Source of the DNA: Aphelocoma coerulescens
Taxonomy: Eukaryota > Chordata > Aves > Passeriformes > Corvidae
Assembly: GCF_041296385.1 (NCBI RefSeq)
Contig: NC_091013.1
Coordinates: forward strand, 37,107,475-37,171,474
DNA: 64,000 nucleotides
Direction: 5' to 3'
Shown here: positions 26,801 through 40,138 of the stretch, piece by piece
Numbering within the stretch: the stretch's first letter is position 1
How the letters are laid out: every line of letters begins with the position of its first letter
Made by a program: the position numbers and the translations under genes
Notes under the pieces: model-generated
Databases searched by the model: none
The model's input: only the letters and a program-made list of their open reading frames with translations
Told to the model about the DNA's origin: nothing

Positions 26801-27256
26801 GAATTCATGGGGTTTGGATTATTTTTATGATGTTCAATATATGTAATGTGCTTCTATTATTATTAGATTGGTGTTCAGAATGCCACCTGCTGTCTCCTGC
26901 CACTTTTGATACCTACTAAGTATTGATATAAGTTTTTACGTTGATCGTCTTGCCTAATTTAGGAAGTACAAATAAGTGACTGGGGTGCATTAGCTATAGG
27001 CTTCAACTAAATTTATTACTGCTTGGAAGAATTCTCTGCTTTGTTTCACTTTTCCACACCAAGAGTGTTGTAAGTAGGAATCTATGTATGAAAATATGTT
27101 CAGAGCTGGAGATGGTCACCTTCTAAGCACATATTTAAAAAAGAAGTGTTGGAAATATATACATACTGTTAAAAGCTGTTTAGGTGACTTAGAATTTATT
27201 GTCCAGTGTGAAAGGTCAGAATTGTTTTAAAACACATTAAATAGTACAGTAGGGGG
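23869..27256. other. Unannotated stretch
   Basis: No gene recognised. The frames 24781-25059 (plus) and 25344-25643 (minus, 99 codons) are rich in Phe, Ser and Cys and have no motif. Confidence 0.5.
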
Positions 27257-27274
27257 AAAAAAAAAAAAAAAAAA
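27257..27274. repeat. Poly-A tract (A18)
   Basis: Eighteen consecutive A on the plus strand, preceded by GGGGG. No recognisable retroelement body lies upstream. Confidence 0.95.
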
Positions 27275-30200
27275 GAGTTGTGCCAGGAGCTACTAGCAAC
27301 AGTGTAAACCATAGCATTATGCTTTTTTCTAGTCATTATTTTGGACCTGATCATCGACTGCCTTAGCAGATACAAAATGTGTCCGGGATGGGTCTGATTG
27401 CATTTCCTTCTGTGCAATTTTTACCCCAATGTTAAATATAAGTTTAAGAGCTAAACTATCCTTTAAGACCAAGATTGTGTTTTAGTCTCAGGTGTAACTG
27501 TCCTGTATCATACCATATAACTAAATAGTTTGGCTACAGTTGTAACCAGAGTGTTAAGTGAAACTTTATCTAAAAATATGCACTATTGCTTTTATAATTG
27601 CCAATACAGAAATACTTCACGTCAGTAAGGAAAAACTTTGATTTTAAACCTTTCAATATCTATTTTTTTTTGTTATATATTAATGTAATATTTTACTACA
27701 GCTTTTATTTAATTTAAAATAAGATAACATTGCTGACAGCTCATGATGAAGGTTCATTTTATACTATGTGTCATGGTGGGTATAACATCATGAGGAAAAT
27801 TATGGGTTCAATATTCTTTAATGGAAAAAAAAGGACACTATTCATCTCTTTTATTTGCAGTATAATAGTTTATAAGCTTTTTTTCCCATATCTTGTCTTT
27901 TAAAACTTACCCTCATTCTTCAAAAGAAGAAATGTTTGGTTCTCTGTTTTTTCTTTTTCATATCCTAGACTTCCAGTTTTCCTTCTTTACTCCAAAACCA
28001 GAAAATAATCCATTGTTGCTCTACATTAAATGATGATTTCCCCTTACTAATTTTCATCTCAGCCATTTTTTCTAAGGTACTACAGTGAATAAATGCAGGT
28101 AAACTGTAAATATACCTTTTTTCTCCCCTTTCCACCATTCCTTAATGCCATTTTCGTCACTCTCTGATTAAGAATGAAATTATCAGATAATTTGCAGCTA
28201 TACAGTGCTAGTGAGAGAACAGGTAATCCTGCTTTGCCGTGTCCCTAACTGCAATTTCTTTTTGCTGACTTTGTAACATGCCATTTAGAAGAGGGGCCTG
28301 CATCATTAAGGAAACTACAGCACTATGTGACAAAAGGTCACATTCATGTATACTTTGCTGTTGTTTTTTATGTTTGAATACTTTATTTTCCTTTGGCAGC
28401 AGTCTCTAAGGTAATTTTGTTAGGTGGCAGCTGAAAGCTTTATTCCAAGTCATGATTTTATGCTATTACTTTACATGATTGGTTTAACGATCTATGATGT
28501 TGTACAAGAAATTTAAACTAAGATTCATGTAAATCCTTAAATTAAAAAAAAAGAAATTAAAAATCAAGTGGCAAAAAATCCAATACTCTTTAATCACATG
28601 GTTAGACTAAAAAAAGAGTATTAAACTATTTTTTGTTAAGTTTCATAATTTTTTGATTCTTTAGAGATTTGAAAAATCACTTCAAATAACTTTTCTGGTC
28701 TTTATTGAAACCTGTTGTGAAAACCATAGGGAAAGGTAGCAGTCAGTATTACTTTTTAAATCTAAATACATGATAATTAGGAAAATATAATCCTATTTTG
28801 AAATGGAGGAACTATTCAAACGTTAGAAATAGCCAAAGGTCTAGGAGGAAGTTTGTTGCAATACTTTATTTCTTCCATACAATCTAAAGTCCTTCAGTCT
28901 TCCTCATTTTACTCCATCTTTTATGCATATTTCCCTTTGTTTGGTTTTCTTCTCAATGTCATACAAAATACAAGTGTAATTATATTCATTTACATTCTTC
29001 AAGCAGATAAGTGTCATTTCATGTATTTTAATGTGGTTCAGCCTCACAGGTAGTCAAACTTTAAGGAGGAGTTACTGTTCTGAAGAGATCCCAAAGCTTT
29101 TACTTGCTGAGTTATTCGTATGGTTCTTTCATTTTGTTCCTGCCTTCTATCCAAAGGCTAAGAGTATAAAAAGTTTCCATTTGCTTGAAATGCCATTTCT
29201 TTATTTAAATCCTGCTGGTTATTTGTCTGTACCTCATTCCTTTTGTCTTATTGTGCTTTTCTCTATCTATGCTTTCCCTCTTCAGTCAAATTACTTTTTT
29301 TGTGTTTTAATTATTAGTTCTATTTTTTTGGCCAAATTTTTCATTACAAAGCTCTAACTTTGATTCTTTCCATCACTATCTGATTTTTGTCACTTATTTC
29401 CAAGGTAAAAAGGTGAGCATTAAATCCTAATATCTATTTGAGGGGAGACTGAGGCATATATTTGATCAAATATTATTATATAATTTGCATTTTTGCAAGG
29501 ACCATTTCAACTTTCTTCTGTTTCTGTTCATCTTTAGGCCCTTTGTCATCATATAATGGCATTAAAATACTAGTTCTGTTAATGTTCCTTCATCACAAGG
29601 CAAATGTTTGATAGGTGATTAAGGGACCTGAGATTTCAGGCTTTTCCAGAGTGAATAATGTAATATGCATTACATGTCTGTTTTGGTTCTTGCTGTGTTT
29701 TGCACAGAGGGCAAAAAAGGAATTCTCTTAATTTTTAAAATAATCTGTCTATAAACTGCTTTTACTTCTCTACTACTGAACAAAAACCTGTGCTCTTCCT
29801 TCACCTCATAGTTGTATGATAATTAAGACACACCTCAGAAGAAGAAAGAAAGCCAGATGAAAAAGGAACGCACACAAAAAATCAGTATAGATTTGCACTG
29901 AGATTTAAGAAAAGACTAGTGTATTTCCCTGTTACATTTTATTTTTGAGAGGTTCTGTATCTGTGTGCTGACTCTTTAGGATACCCTATGGGTAGAGTCT
30001 GATGAGATTAAATATGTCATCCAGCTCCCTCCATCGAAGCCTGGTCCATGGAACTGCAATTTACTGTCAATTTTTAACTTTTCAGTACTATTTTACTGTC
30101 TGAAGGTTTCACCCTTTAGCCAATGTAAACCACATCTTAAATGTGTTACGTTGCAGGACTGGATAACTTTGGCCCATACACATTTCTGTCTTGGATATTC

Positions 30201-31040
30201 TTAATGCATCCTGAATATTCCCTTCCTGTGTCCTCTAAACAAATTGAAGCATTAGAAGTAGTTCCTGAAAATGTGGGATTATGTTCTGCTCTTATTTCAC
30301 AGGTGCTACATTTCTTTCTAGAGCTACTTCAAGCATTTGCTTTGACCACTTGTGGCTCTACCTAAGCCCATGCTTCACCCTAATGCCTCCTAGGCAGATA
30401 GGCACTTTCTTGCACGCCACACAAAGGAAGTTGAACTCGGGTAACAGATCTCACATCTTTTTTATTTTTTTAATAAAAATAACAGCTCTGCAGAAGAAAC
30501 ATTTTGTACTCATATGTGACCCGTGATAAGGTCACTCTTAGGAATATTGGTGTATCGAGGACCAAGTGATGTTAGGCCTTCAACTTATAGCTGAATTTCT
30601 TTCAGTATGATTCTTGGTTTCTACCTGTTGTTTACTGGGGAAAAAAAAAAAAAGCATGTTGGTACAAATATGAACCACAGGGTCTTAAACAACATGAAAT
30701 TGTATCCAAGTACTAGTCATATTTTAATTAAGCAATGGTTGAAATTAAAATTCTAAGTATATGTACATCAGTTTGTGTTACCTTTCTAATGACATCATTT
30801 AAAGGCTTACAGTTTTCATTGCTACCTGTCAGAAACAGGAGAATATGAAGAATTTACTCTTAGGTTTCTTGGAACTTTTTTTTCATTTAGGGTGCTAACA
30901 AAAGAGTGAAAAATAGTGTAATTACTGATCTAAAGTTAACAGTGTCTGTAAATCACAGGAGAATTTGAACAACAATTGAGATTTTAATCTCTAGATTTAT
31001 TTACTCAGAATGTTTCCTTGGGTCCTCTGATTATATCACC
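27275..31040. other. Unannotated A+T-rich stretch
   Basis: No gene recognised. The Phe/Leu/Ile-rich frames at 28853-29357 (plus) come from T-rich composition and are not convincing membrane proteins. An A13 run lies at about 30642-30654. Confidence 0.5.
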
Positions 31041-31295
31041 TTATTTATTGTATCATGTTAGTCATAGTTCTGCTATATTCCGCTGAAAAGAGGTCTTCTT
31101 AGACCTCTAAGAGTATTCTTAGTAGTGCAAACAGCTTTCTTCAGTAGAATTTAGGTCTGTGAATTTTATTTTTTTTAAGGAAAACCTCGGATCTTATTGA
31201 CAGCCTTCCAAGATTTCGAAATGTTGTTCATACCTGCAGCACAATACTCAGAGAAAAAGAACTCAGTGAACTGTGACAGAGACCTATATTTTTTC
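31041..31295 (+). repeat. Direct duplication, copy 1 (255 bp)
   Basis: This block recurs almost identically at 32298-32532 in the same orientation. Both copies open with TTATTTATTGTATCATG and close with GACCTATATTTTTTC. Copy 1 is longer mainly because of a 13-bp insertion at about 31096-31108 that makes an inverted repeat, and about 6 bp extra near 31257. I counted only a few substitutions. Both ends fade into unrelated sequence. The minus-strand frame 31175-31447 overlaps copy 1 and has no recognised product. Confidence 0.95.
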
Positions 31296-32297
31296 CTCTT
31301 TATAGCTATTAATAGATAAATTGATTTCAGTAGGCCACTCAAACTCAAATGTTCTTGTATCTTTATCTTAAATAAATATCTGTACCTGTTCCAGCAGTTT
31401 TGCTTTAACAAACACAAAACAGCAGTGATCATTGTAATCATCTTCAAAACCTTCGATTTTTTTTGTTTTATTGTATCAGTACTTTACTGCTTTTATTTGC
31501 AAATTATGTCAGTTTAATTGTCCTACTTTCTTTTCAACTCCATAAATGTTTCCACACCAGGTTCAACATTTAATCTGGGAAAACTGCAACAACAAAATAT
31601 TCAATGAAGTCATCACCTTTCTGCTTTTCAGTCCTGCTTTAAAAAATGCTGGTAATTTGATCTCGGTTAGGCAGGTGCATTCCGTGATGCTTCTCCTCTC
31701 ATCTATTCCCAAATATGTATTATTTACTTAAAAAACCCCCAGTGTTGCACTGGCTGTAAATGTTCACCTATTCCGGTCTAGGTGAAGTATTTTCAAAAGG
31801 TCAAGAATAATTTTCAATCTTTCCTTGAAATTTTTTTAAAGGTGTTTATTTTATTTTTAATTTAATAGAAATTAAAATTAAAAATTAAAATCTGAAAAGA
31901 AATATTTTTTTATTTTATTTCAATTAAATATATCGGGTGGAACCAAGTGTTGGGTGTTTTTATTCCAAAGGTTTCAATTGAAGAACAGGATCTTGATCAC
32001 TCAATCAGATAAATGTTTCATTTGTATTGTTTTTTTCCCCAGAATTTACGGATTAGGTAGACTCTAGTTAACTATTCTATTGTTTTTGTTGGGTTTGTTC
32101 ACAATCTTATCTACTCTGTCCAGTTTCTTCCATTTACTTGTCTGTTCTACCCAGCTGTTCTAATCTTATATTCTTTGGAGAAGAATCTTATTCTCTTTAT
32201 ATCTCTACTGTGTACAAAATAAGAGGCATATAACCTAGCTGATTCTAGTATATTGTGTGTGTCAATAATAGTTCTTTCTTCTTTGTCACAGATCTCA
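31296..32297. other. Spacer between the two duplicate copies
   Basis: About 1 kb of A+T-rich sequence with no recognised gene. It includes a nearly pure A/T segment at about 31825-31930. Nothing resembling a primer-binding site or polypurine tract is visible at its edges. Confidence 0.6.
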
Positions 32298-32532
32298 TTA
32301 TTTATTGTATCATGTTAGTCATAGTTCTGCTATATTCCGCTGAAAAGAGGTCAAGAGTATTCTTAGTAGTGCAAACAGCTTTCTTCAGTAGAATTTAGGT
32401 CTGTGAATTTTATTTTTTAAAGGAAAACCTCGGACCTTATTGACAGCCTTCCAAGATTTCGAAATGTTGTTCATACCTGCAGCACAATACTCAAAGAAAT
32501 CAGTGAACTGTGACAGAGACCTATATTTTTTC
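32298..32532 (+). repeat. Direct duplication, copy 2 (235 bp)
   Basis: The second copy of the block at 31041-31295. It lacks the 13-bp fold-back insertion and has short indels in the T-run and near 32496. Its 3' boundary is followed by AG, so the copy ends in a TTTTTTCAG that resembles a splice acceptor. No open frame starts cleanly from it. Confidence 0.95.
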
Positions 32533-32598
32533 AGACTGTCTGAATGGGGATTTAATTTTAGCACAATTGAAAAGAAGTACTAGCTATAATGATGATGA

Positions 32599-32784
32599 TT
32601 TGGGCCACCAAGGCATCACGCAGAATCTGGAGAACTGGATGAGTGCAGTGTGCATGACGCCAATGCAGATGAGATTTGCTTTGAGAAAAGAGATGGTGAG
32701 CTAGTCTGTACCAACTGCTTTAGGAACAAGAGCTGCTGCTTAGGCAACTATGCTGAGTTGGGCTGGAGATGCTACGGACCATAA
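32599..32784 (+). other. Cysteine-rich open frame without ATG, unrecognised
   Basis: Directly after duplicate copy 2, a segment richer in G+C than its flanks carries a 61-codon frame between an in-frame TGA (32596-32598) and TAA (32782-32784), with no methionine. The peptide is acidic in its first half (GELDECSVHDANADEICFEK) and has seven cysteines, spaced C-x10-C-x9-C-x2-C-x5-CC-x10-C, ending CYGP. Such spacing resembles small secreted disulfide-rich domains, but I cannot match it to a named family. It could be a terminal exon, a pseudogene exon or part of an old repeat. The bases just after it (GAAGTTAGGTGTCC) resemble ancient amniote repeat remnants. A second frame (32510-32704) overlaps it and looks like a shadow. 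Confidence 0.25.
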
Positions 32785-33214
32785 CTGAAGTTAGGTGTCC
32801 ACGTTATCTGCAAGCAACCAAAGTATGAACCTTCTTACCTCCCCAGTCACTTCGACTCAGTTATTATTAAACCATAGAGATGTCCAAGGTTCTCAGTGAG
32901 ATTACTTCACGAGTTCTTTGTGTCCCATTTACATTCATATACATGAAAAGGAAAACACAAAATGAAAACCTACAGATATTCCCAGACTGGTAGGCCTCCA
33001 CTCATATCTCACATTTTATCAGGCACCCATGTCAAACATCCACAAAACAAATCTACGGAGACCCAAACTTTGTTAGTCCTGCTATTTGTTTTCCCTCCTG
33101 AAAAATGAAAAAAAAAAATTCCTACTGTCTCCAGAAAATTACTAAAGGTAGAATGGAGCAGGTACAGCAGTTTAGATGGAATTCTAAGCTTTCAATATCT
33201 TTTTTCAAGTTTGG

Positions 33215-33232
33215 TTTTTTTTTTTTTTTTTT
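33215..33232. repeat. Poly-T tract (T18)
   Basis: Eighteen consecutive T on the plus strand. Confidence 0.95.
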
Positions 33233-35917
33233 AATATTAAATGTCAAGAACATAATCCTTTAAGATATATATTGAATTTGGGCCCTCTCTATAAAATTCA
33301 CTAAAATTAATTAAGTGCAAAATAGTAAGTTATCTAAGACATTCTTATAAAGTTTTGAGCCAGAAGTGCATTGGCAGGTGTGGCACAGTGATTGAAAGCT
33401 ATTAGCTGTAATGTTATTCTGGTACTATAGTAAGAGGTTGTAGAGAAAGGGAGTAGCTCTAGGAACATTGCCATGTATCTCATCATCTAGTGTGGATTTC
33501 ACTGGAAATATTACATGCCATATCAACCTGGCTATCTACTACATGTCATCTCAATGTTACACAAATCAAATTTACAAATTTAAGCAGCATTAGAATGCCT
33601 TATTTATATACACACACATACCTAGGGAGATAATTTTTAGTATTAAAAGAACAAACAGTTCACAGAGTATTTTGTGATGAGTGAGCCAATTGCTCATTAG
33701 AAGGAAAACACCAAATAAAATCTGATTAGAGCTTGGAAATTAATGAGTATCAGCTGTCCAAACACAAATAACACTGACAAACAGCTGGAATGATAATAGG
33801 AGCAACTCGACATGCATCAATGTCCCTTTTAATAATACCATAGAGACTGTAGCATCAATATCACTTTATTGTCTACTTGTGATAATGGCACAAAAACTAG
33901 GCAACATGCTGAAAGGATTCCAGAGTTATCCCTACAGTCAGCTGATACAAAAATCTTCGGTCTGAATTTAAAAATGTGATCAGTAGGAATATTTTCTAAC
34001 TCCAACTGAATTTGTACATGTCTGAAAATAACATTAAAAAATTGTTGTCCTCTGTGTTTCAGAAATAAAACCTGGCATAAATCCCTCTTTTTTCAGTCAT
34101 GGGTTTAATTCTGTAAAATTAGGGTAAATTAAATCTCATTGTAATAGCTCTTGAGGCAAGACAGATTGTGAAGAAAATTATAACATGCATTTTTGAGAAA
34201 ATCTCTGCATCACGTTTCCATTCTAGATGTCATGACTATTAATATTCTAGTAAAATATGATAAATTTTCCTGCATAATTCTGTAAATGTATGAATTCTTA
34301 CAACATTTAACTGGCAGAGAAATAGCAGAGTGATAGAAATTTTTAGATCTGTATCATTAAGATATGTCACATATCACTTCATGTCAAAAGTCAAAATGAC
34401 AACAAGAAAAAATTAGAAAGTTTGTCCTGTTTGTTGGCTAAATCCAGTAACATTAAAGTGCAAAGAATCATTAAGTTTCAGATCTAATTTAATTATACCA
34501 AGAAAGTTCTGAATTTAGCGTATAACGGCATATAAAGGGGAACTATGCAGCAAAGTGACAATTAAAATTTGGCTTTTAATATTCCTCTGTTGTTATATTA
34601 TTGCTTATTCATTAAATATAATTAAGGCCTCCATCCTGCAAACTGTCAAAATTCTGTGCACAGTAAAGAGTAACTTCAGAGTTTTATTTGCCTCAAAGGT
34701 CTTCTGGTGCCTGAAGTTCTGTTCCTAGGCATAGGAAGAAGTTCTTCAGTTTCAGTCAAGCAGAACAATTTGGTGCCTGCAGCCCATTAAAACCTTTCCT
34801 TAAACCAAGACAAGAGGTGTCCTGTGCCTATTGCTCATGTCAGGTACAACCTTGCAGTTTCTTGATCAGGTTCTTTGCAATCAGCATAATCAGTAGTTTG
34901 TCTACTTTTTCTTACAGAAAATAGATTCCTGTGTCAATTAGACTTGATGAGCCTAACAAATCTGCACATTTGTAGTGTTTTTTAGACAGTTAATGGAAAG
35001 AAAAAAAAATTGAATGATTATATGGAAAAATTAAAATAAAAATGAACATTAGTATAAAAATTCAGAGTATTTGAGAAAATATTTTGAACTCATTCCTTTG
35101 TTACTAACACGAGGACATAAGAAGTTGTTTGTGATTAATTTTACCCCCAGAGAAAATGAACTTTTGTGAAAAATACTAATTGACCTTTGAAATTTTTCCA
35201 TGTAACACTTTTCCTGGGTAATTAGTGGCAGATATTTGAGGGATTATTGTAGTTTAATTAAAACTAAAACTTTGTTTTAAATAAAAGCCATTAAAAATAA
35301 CAAAGCAGAATGAAAATTTTTAAATCAATTTGAGTGAATTTAAAAAGATCCTCTATGAATGCTCTCATAATAATGAATATAACTTGTATGAGTTCTATTT
35401 CATCACCTTATTTTAATTTCTAAAAATTGTTTACGCTAAAAACGGAAAAGCAACTAAACTTATTTTGGTCTCCGCCTTGTAGATATAGAGAGTGAAGTTC
35501 ACCTTAAAATGACTGCAAAATGCCTTTTAAAGCTTTTATTTGCTTTCACATATGATTTTCCTTGTACTTTTTTCCTTTGTTAGATTCGGCACTGTCACCA
35601 CGGTGATTATTTGGCTTTAATTACATGTATAGAGTCAATTAAAAAAAAAATTATGAGCATGAAAGAAATATTATAGGCTTCAAACTTTCATACATTAATT
35701 GTATTTGCTCTGTCCAAACTCTGCTAAAATTTTGGGGAAGGAAGCTATATGGAAGCATTTGCCATTACCTATTTTCTAATAGATTGCTATGAAGTTCCAT
35801 TAATAACACTGTGGTGTCCACTTCAAAAGCATCATCTCTGCATAAACAAGCAATTACATGTAAAGTGGATAATATGCAATTATTAGATATTCTGTGTTGG
35901 CTGGTTTTCTTTGCTGG

Positions 35918-35936
35918 TTTTTTTTTTTTTTTTTTT
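35918..35936. repeat. Poly-T tract (T19)
   Basis: Nineteen consecutive T on the plus strand, just 3' of a TAAT/ATGCAAT-rich segment. Confidence 0.95.
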
Positions 35937-38900
35937 AATTAATGAGAAAAGACAGAAAAAAGGATTTGATTATAACTTCTATAACAAATGTTGTTATTAG
36001 ATTTCTTATCTCTAGTCCTTGATATATTTTTTTGAAATTTTCATTTTGATTCAGTAAGAATTAGTAATCCCCTGTAATTTAATTTCCTTGTGTTTTTCTG
36101 CTTCCTGTCATGAAATCATGGAGATGTTTAAAGTGAATGTGTCACTTGACATGAAATTGACCACTGCCTCAGAGATGAAACACATAATTTTATCTCACAA
36201 TTCTCAAATTGGTTTTATTCAAAATTTGAAAGGTTGCTTTTTATTTCTCTTCCTTTGCATTACTAAATTTGCTGACAGTAAAGGAAAAAAAATTAAAAAT
36301 TACTGGTTTTCTTTATCTCTCTCTCTTATATTTTATTTATATTGTATTACTTTTCAAAATATATTGTTCTTAGCAATAGGAGATTGCAAAAGTCTAAATT
36401 ATGTCTTTATTTTAGGGAAACACAACATAAGACTAAATAATCCTATGATTCAGCCTTCCTTTCCAGTTGTATACTGCTAATCAAACTGACTTTCATAAAG
36501 CTAATAAGGAGCCCAACCACACTATTCATACTGAATACTAAGTTCTCTTTTGATTGCAGGTCCAGTGCTCTGAATGTTGATTAATAAAAGTGTTCAAGTT
36601 TTTCTGAAAGGAAAGTGATTCCAAAGCACGGGAAAATTTTGATCTATCTGGTATGTACTTCTCTCTTTTATTAAATTTTTCTGCACTTCTGAATGCCTTG
36701 ACATTGAATAGTAGTCATAACATGCCATAGAATAGTCTGGTTTATGTAGCTACAACTTAAGTTGAATTTGAGAGTTCAGTTTCCTATTTCTTTTTGACTG
36801 TTTTAATGAGAACACAACCTCTACTTTTCTAAAGTATTTTTTTAAAATGTTGAACACTCATCATTTCACTGGAGTGAGGTGTTTTTTATTACTTTTTTAA
36901 ACATTTGAAGTCACCTTGCCTAATCCTAAGGTTGTCTTGCTAGGCATATGTCTTGATTAATCCTCTGAAATTAGTAAAAAAAAGATCTTTAAGCACATGC
37001 ACCTGGGAGATGGCACATGTTGATTTAGATACATCAGGAATACACTTCTTGGCACAACGTCCTTCCCAGTGTAAGTTAAAGTAATTCTGAAATGGGATAA
37101 CTCAGCTCCTGCTAGTGCTTTAGCAGATGTTTAATTATATAGGGGAAAATGTGAACCTTGTAAGGAAGGATTGATAGAACTACATCCCAGATACCATACA
37201 GCTTAGTTAAGAGCCAGCACACTGAAAAATTGGAACAAGAATGGTATTTCAGCATTCAACAAAAACATCCAAATCCCATTGCCATAGTTACTACTGCAAC
37301 CCAGAACAGATGATATTTGTCCATTGCATTGCCTAGAGGAATCCTTCAGCTACTTTTAGGAGCGGTGAGAAAGGTGAATGTCAGATGCCAACAAGAGTCA
37401 CTGCAGCTCTAGATAGAACACGGGTATGAGATGGCAGATTTGAGTTCTCATCTTTCGTATTTGCCTAGGGAAATTATGTCCAAGGTGAATATCCCAGGTA
37501 GAGGGGAGACTGAAGGTGGATCTGACAATTTTCCTTTTCTAATAAATGCATAATTCATTCTCCCTTCCCTCTCTTAGCTCAAGTAGAGAGGATTAAAAAG
37601 CTAAAATTATGGATTCATCCCAGATAAGTATAGGCACTTAACTGAGGATCCTATGTTAAGATCCTAATCATTCTGGGCTTGTGTTAAAGTTAATGGAAAG
37701 AAAGTTGCCTCCTGAGAGCAATTAAGACCTTAGTTGACTGGAATAACCAGATGTAAAAGCCCTTCACTCTTCATAATACATCTCTAAAGCTTTTGGGATA
37801 ATTCTGGACCAAATATTTAATTTAGGGTTTAACAGGTCTGTCATGTTGAATGGAACACTTTTAGAAGGAATAAAAAGACCCAAAAAGAAATATTTCAAAC
37901 CAAACATTTTTAGGTTAAAAAATGAACATTTCTCCTTAAAAAAATTACTTAAGCATTACTATAAATAGTCACCTTACTATCTATAACCACTCTTGTATTT
38001 ATATTAGTCTTAAAAATATATTTATAATGGGCTGAGTTCTTCCTAATTTATTTACAGTAAGGATAGATTTGATCCCAAGTGTTGAAATAGTTGGGTACCT
38101 TTTATTTCAAATAGAGAAATGAGCCAATGGAAGTAATGCAAGTTAAAATGTGATATTGCATCAAAACAAAGCCCTTTATCTTTCATTGAAATGCCTAATT
38201 TCTTCTCAGTTTTTCAGAAGGATTTTCAGCAAGAATTAAAAAAAAAACAAAAAACTGCCAGTATTTTTCCATGTTTCTGTTAGCATCTGGTATTTTCAGA
38301 TCCCTTCTTTTCATGTCATTAATTCATATGCACCTGAGCAAGAAACATGACTTTGTTTTTCTCCAAAGTGTAGACATGATCTATCACGTTAAGTTGTCGG
38401 GCCACTATTTATAAGAACCAATGGTATTATTAATTAATTAACTCAACAATGCTGTTCTAAATTGAAAAACTAAACCAAATAAAAAATTATTTTGGCTCTA
38501 TGTTATTATTAATTTAAATGCCAAATATTAAGTATAAACTCTCCTAGTAAAGATTTATAAGAACTGTGTAATTTCCATTTTTGGAAAAGTACTTCCATAA
38601 AACATCTAGTATTTTATTTTCCATAAACATGGCTTTGTCACACTGATTTTTACTTCTAATACTAATATAATGTAATATATGTACTATAAATACTAGAAGA
38701 AATCTCACACAATGCTTACAGATTCTGTTCCATCAAAACTTGGGGACCACTTAAACTACATTGGTTTTTGCACTATGAACTTTGTGAGGCATTTCAGCAG
38801 CGTGGCAGTGCCTCGAAGACAAAGATACACTGCTTAAAGAAGAAATATGTATGTGCTATCGCAACAAACTGAAACAAACTGTTAAAATCAAATTAAAATG

Positions 38901-40123
38901 ATTAACATAAATTGTCGATCAACAGTAACCACTGCTGCATGAATTTGTTTTGTGACCTCCAGTTGTTACTCCCCCATCACTCCCACTTACAATATACGCT
39001 CTTCTCCCACCAATCCAATCACAGTGCTTAGTTTTTCCAAGAACTTACAGCCATGGCATATCCAGGCTGTTCTTCCAAAGACTACTCCCTGCAACATCAG
39101 GAGTCCATTACCATGCTTTCTGCCCTTCCTAATTTTCCATGATGTTCCTTACATCTGTGCATCATCACACTCTCAGCTTTTTCCATGTCTTTCACAAGTG
39201 CTATTTTGCCTGGAAGTCAAAATAGAGGTATCAAATGTGGCAATAATTCTGGAGCTATATTTTTACCATGATTATGCTTATTGGCCTTCTAGGTGCTACC
39301 ACTCAGTTGATATTTGACTAAATGAATTCCTCACTGGAATGCTGGTGAGTGCTCTCCTTCATCAATTTATCTTCTTTTAACAACTTATTTTAGTAAAATT
39401 GCTGGGCTGGTGATACCCTTGAAAATTCCTTCTTTGAATTTGATTGCAAGTGAATATTGCAGTTGTGAGTTACCTTCAGGAAAAGAGGAGTTCCAGAGAA
39501 ACAGAGGTAGACATGCATTAGCATCAGATTATCTGGATATTCAGATAATGGTAATGTGCCTTATAGCATATAGAACTTGTGAATTATGTTATGTATGACT
39601 GAAACATAGTTCTTCAAAGATGGACTTAATAAAATCGGGTTTTAACAAGACATCTCTGTTACCAGAAGGAAATGTGAGAATCCATAGTGACAAATTCTTT
39701 TAGTTCTTACAAGAGGCCACAGAAGATTCTAATTTACATAGACAGAAAAACTTCCCACTTACCAAAAGATGTATTTGAAAACCTAATTCCAACGGAGCTC
39801 TATAAGAGCACTCAGAACTCACTGTAGACTAAAAGATCAATTTCACTAGCATCACTTACATTTTATACTGCGGTAAAATATTACAGTCTCTTAAAACTTC
39901 AATAGTATTTATCAGGTTTAATATGCAGCTCAAGATTGAAGTCAATGTCATATTTTGAAAAATTATTTTAAAAGTATTTTGTGTATTGGCTAATAGAAAA
40001 AGTCTGTTGTGTTTCAGTTTTGATGGAAAGTTACTGTGCAGAAAAATGATTGTTGCTTTAGCATCTTATCAAAAAACACCCAAAACCAAGTTCTGTCTAC
40101 AAGAGATAAGCTGAAGCACTATG

Positions 40124-40138
40124 AAAAAAAAAAAAAAA
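40124..40138. repeat. Poly-A tract (A15)
   Basis: Fifteen consecutive A on the plus strand. Confidence 0.95.

Noticed and set aside
31041..32532. The 255/235-bp direct repeats as LTRs of a small retroelement
   Set aside because: The repeats do not start with TG or end with CA. No primer-binding site or polypurine tract borders the spacer, and no target duplication is visible.
36088..36480. 130-codon plus-strand frame, the longest in the window
   Set aside because: Its product is rich in Phe, Ile, Leu, Ser and Cys from T-rich DNA, shows no motif, and lies in A+T-rich sequence where frames of this length are expected by chance.
38952..39317. 121-codon plus-strand frame rich in Ser, Pro and Cys
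   Set aside because: The composition follows from a pyrimidine-rich plus strand. There is no domain, no splice signals and no codon pattern suggesting selection.
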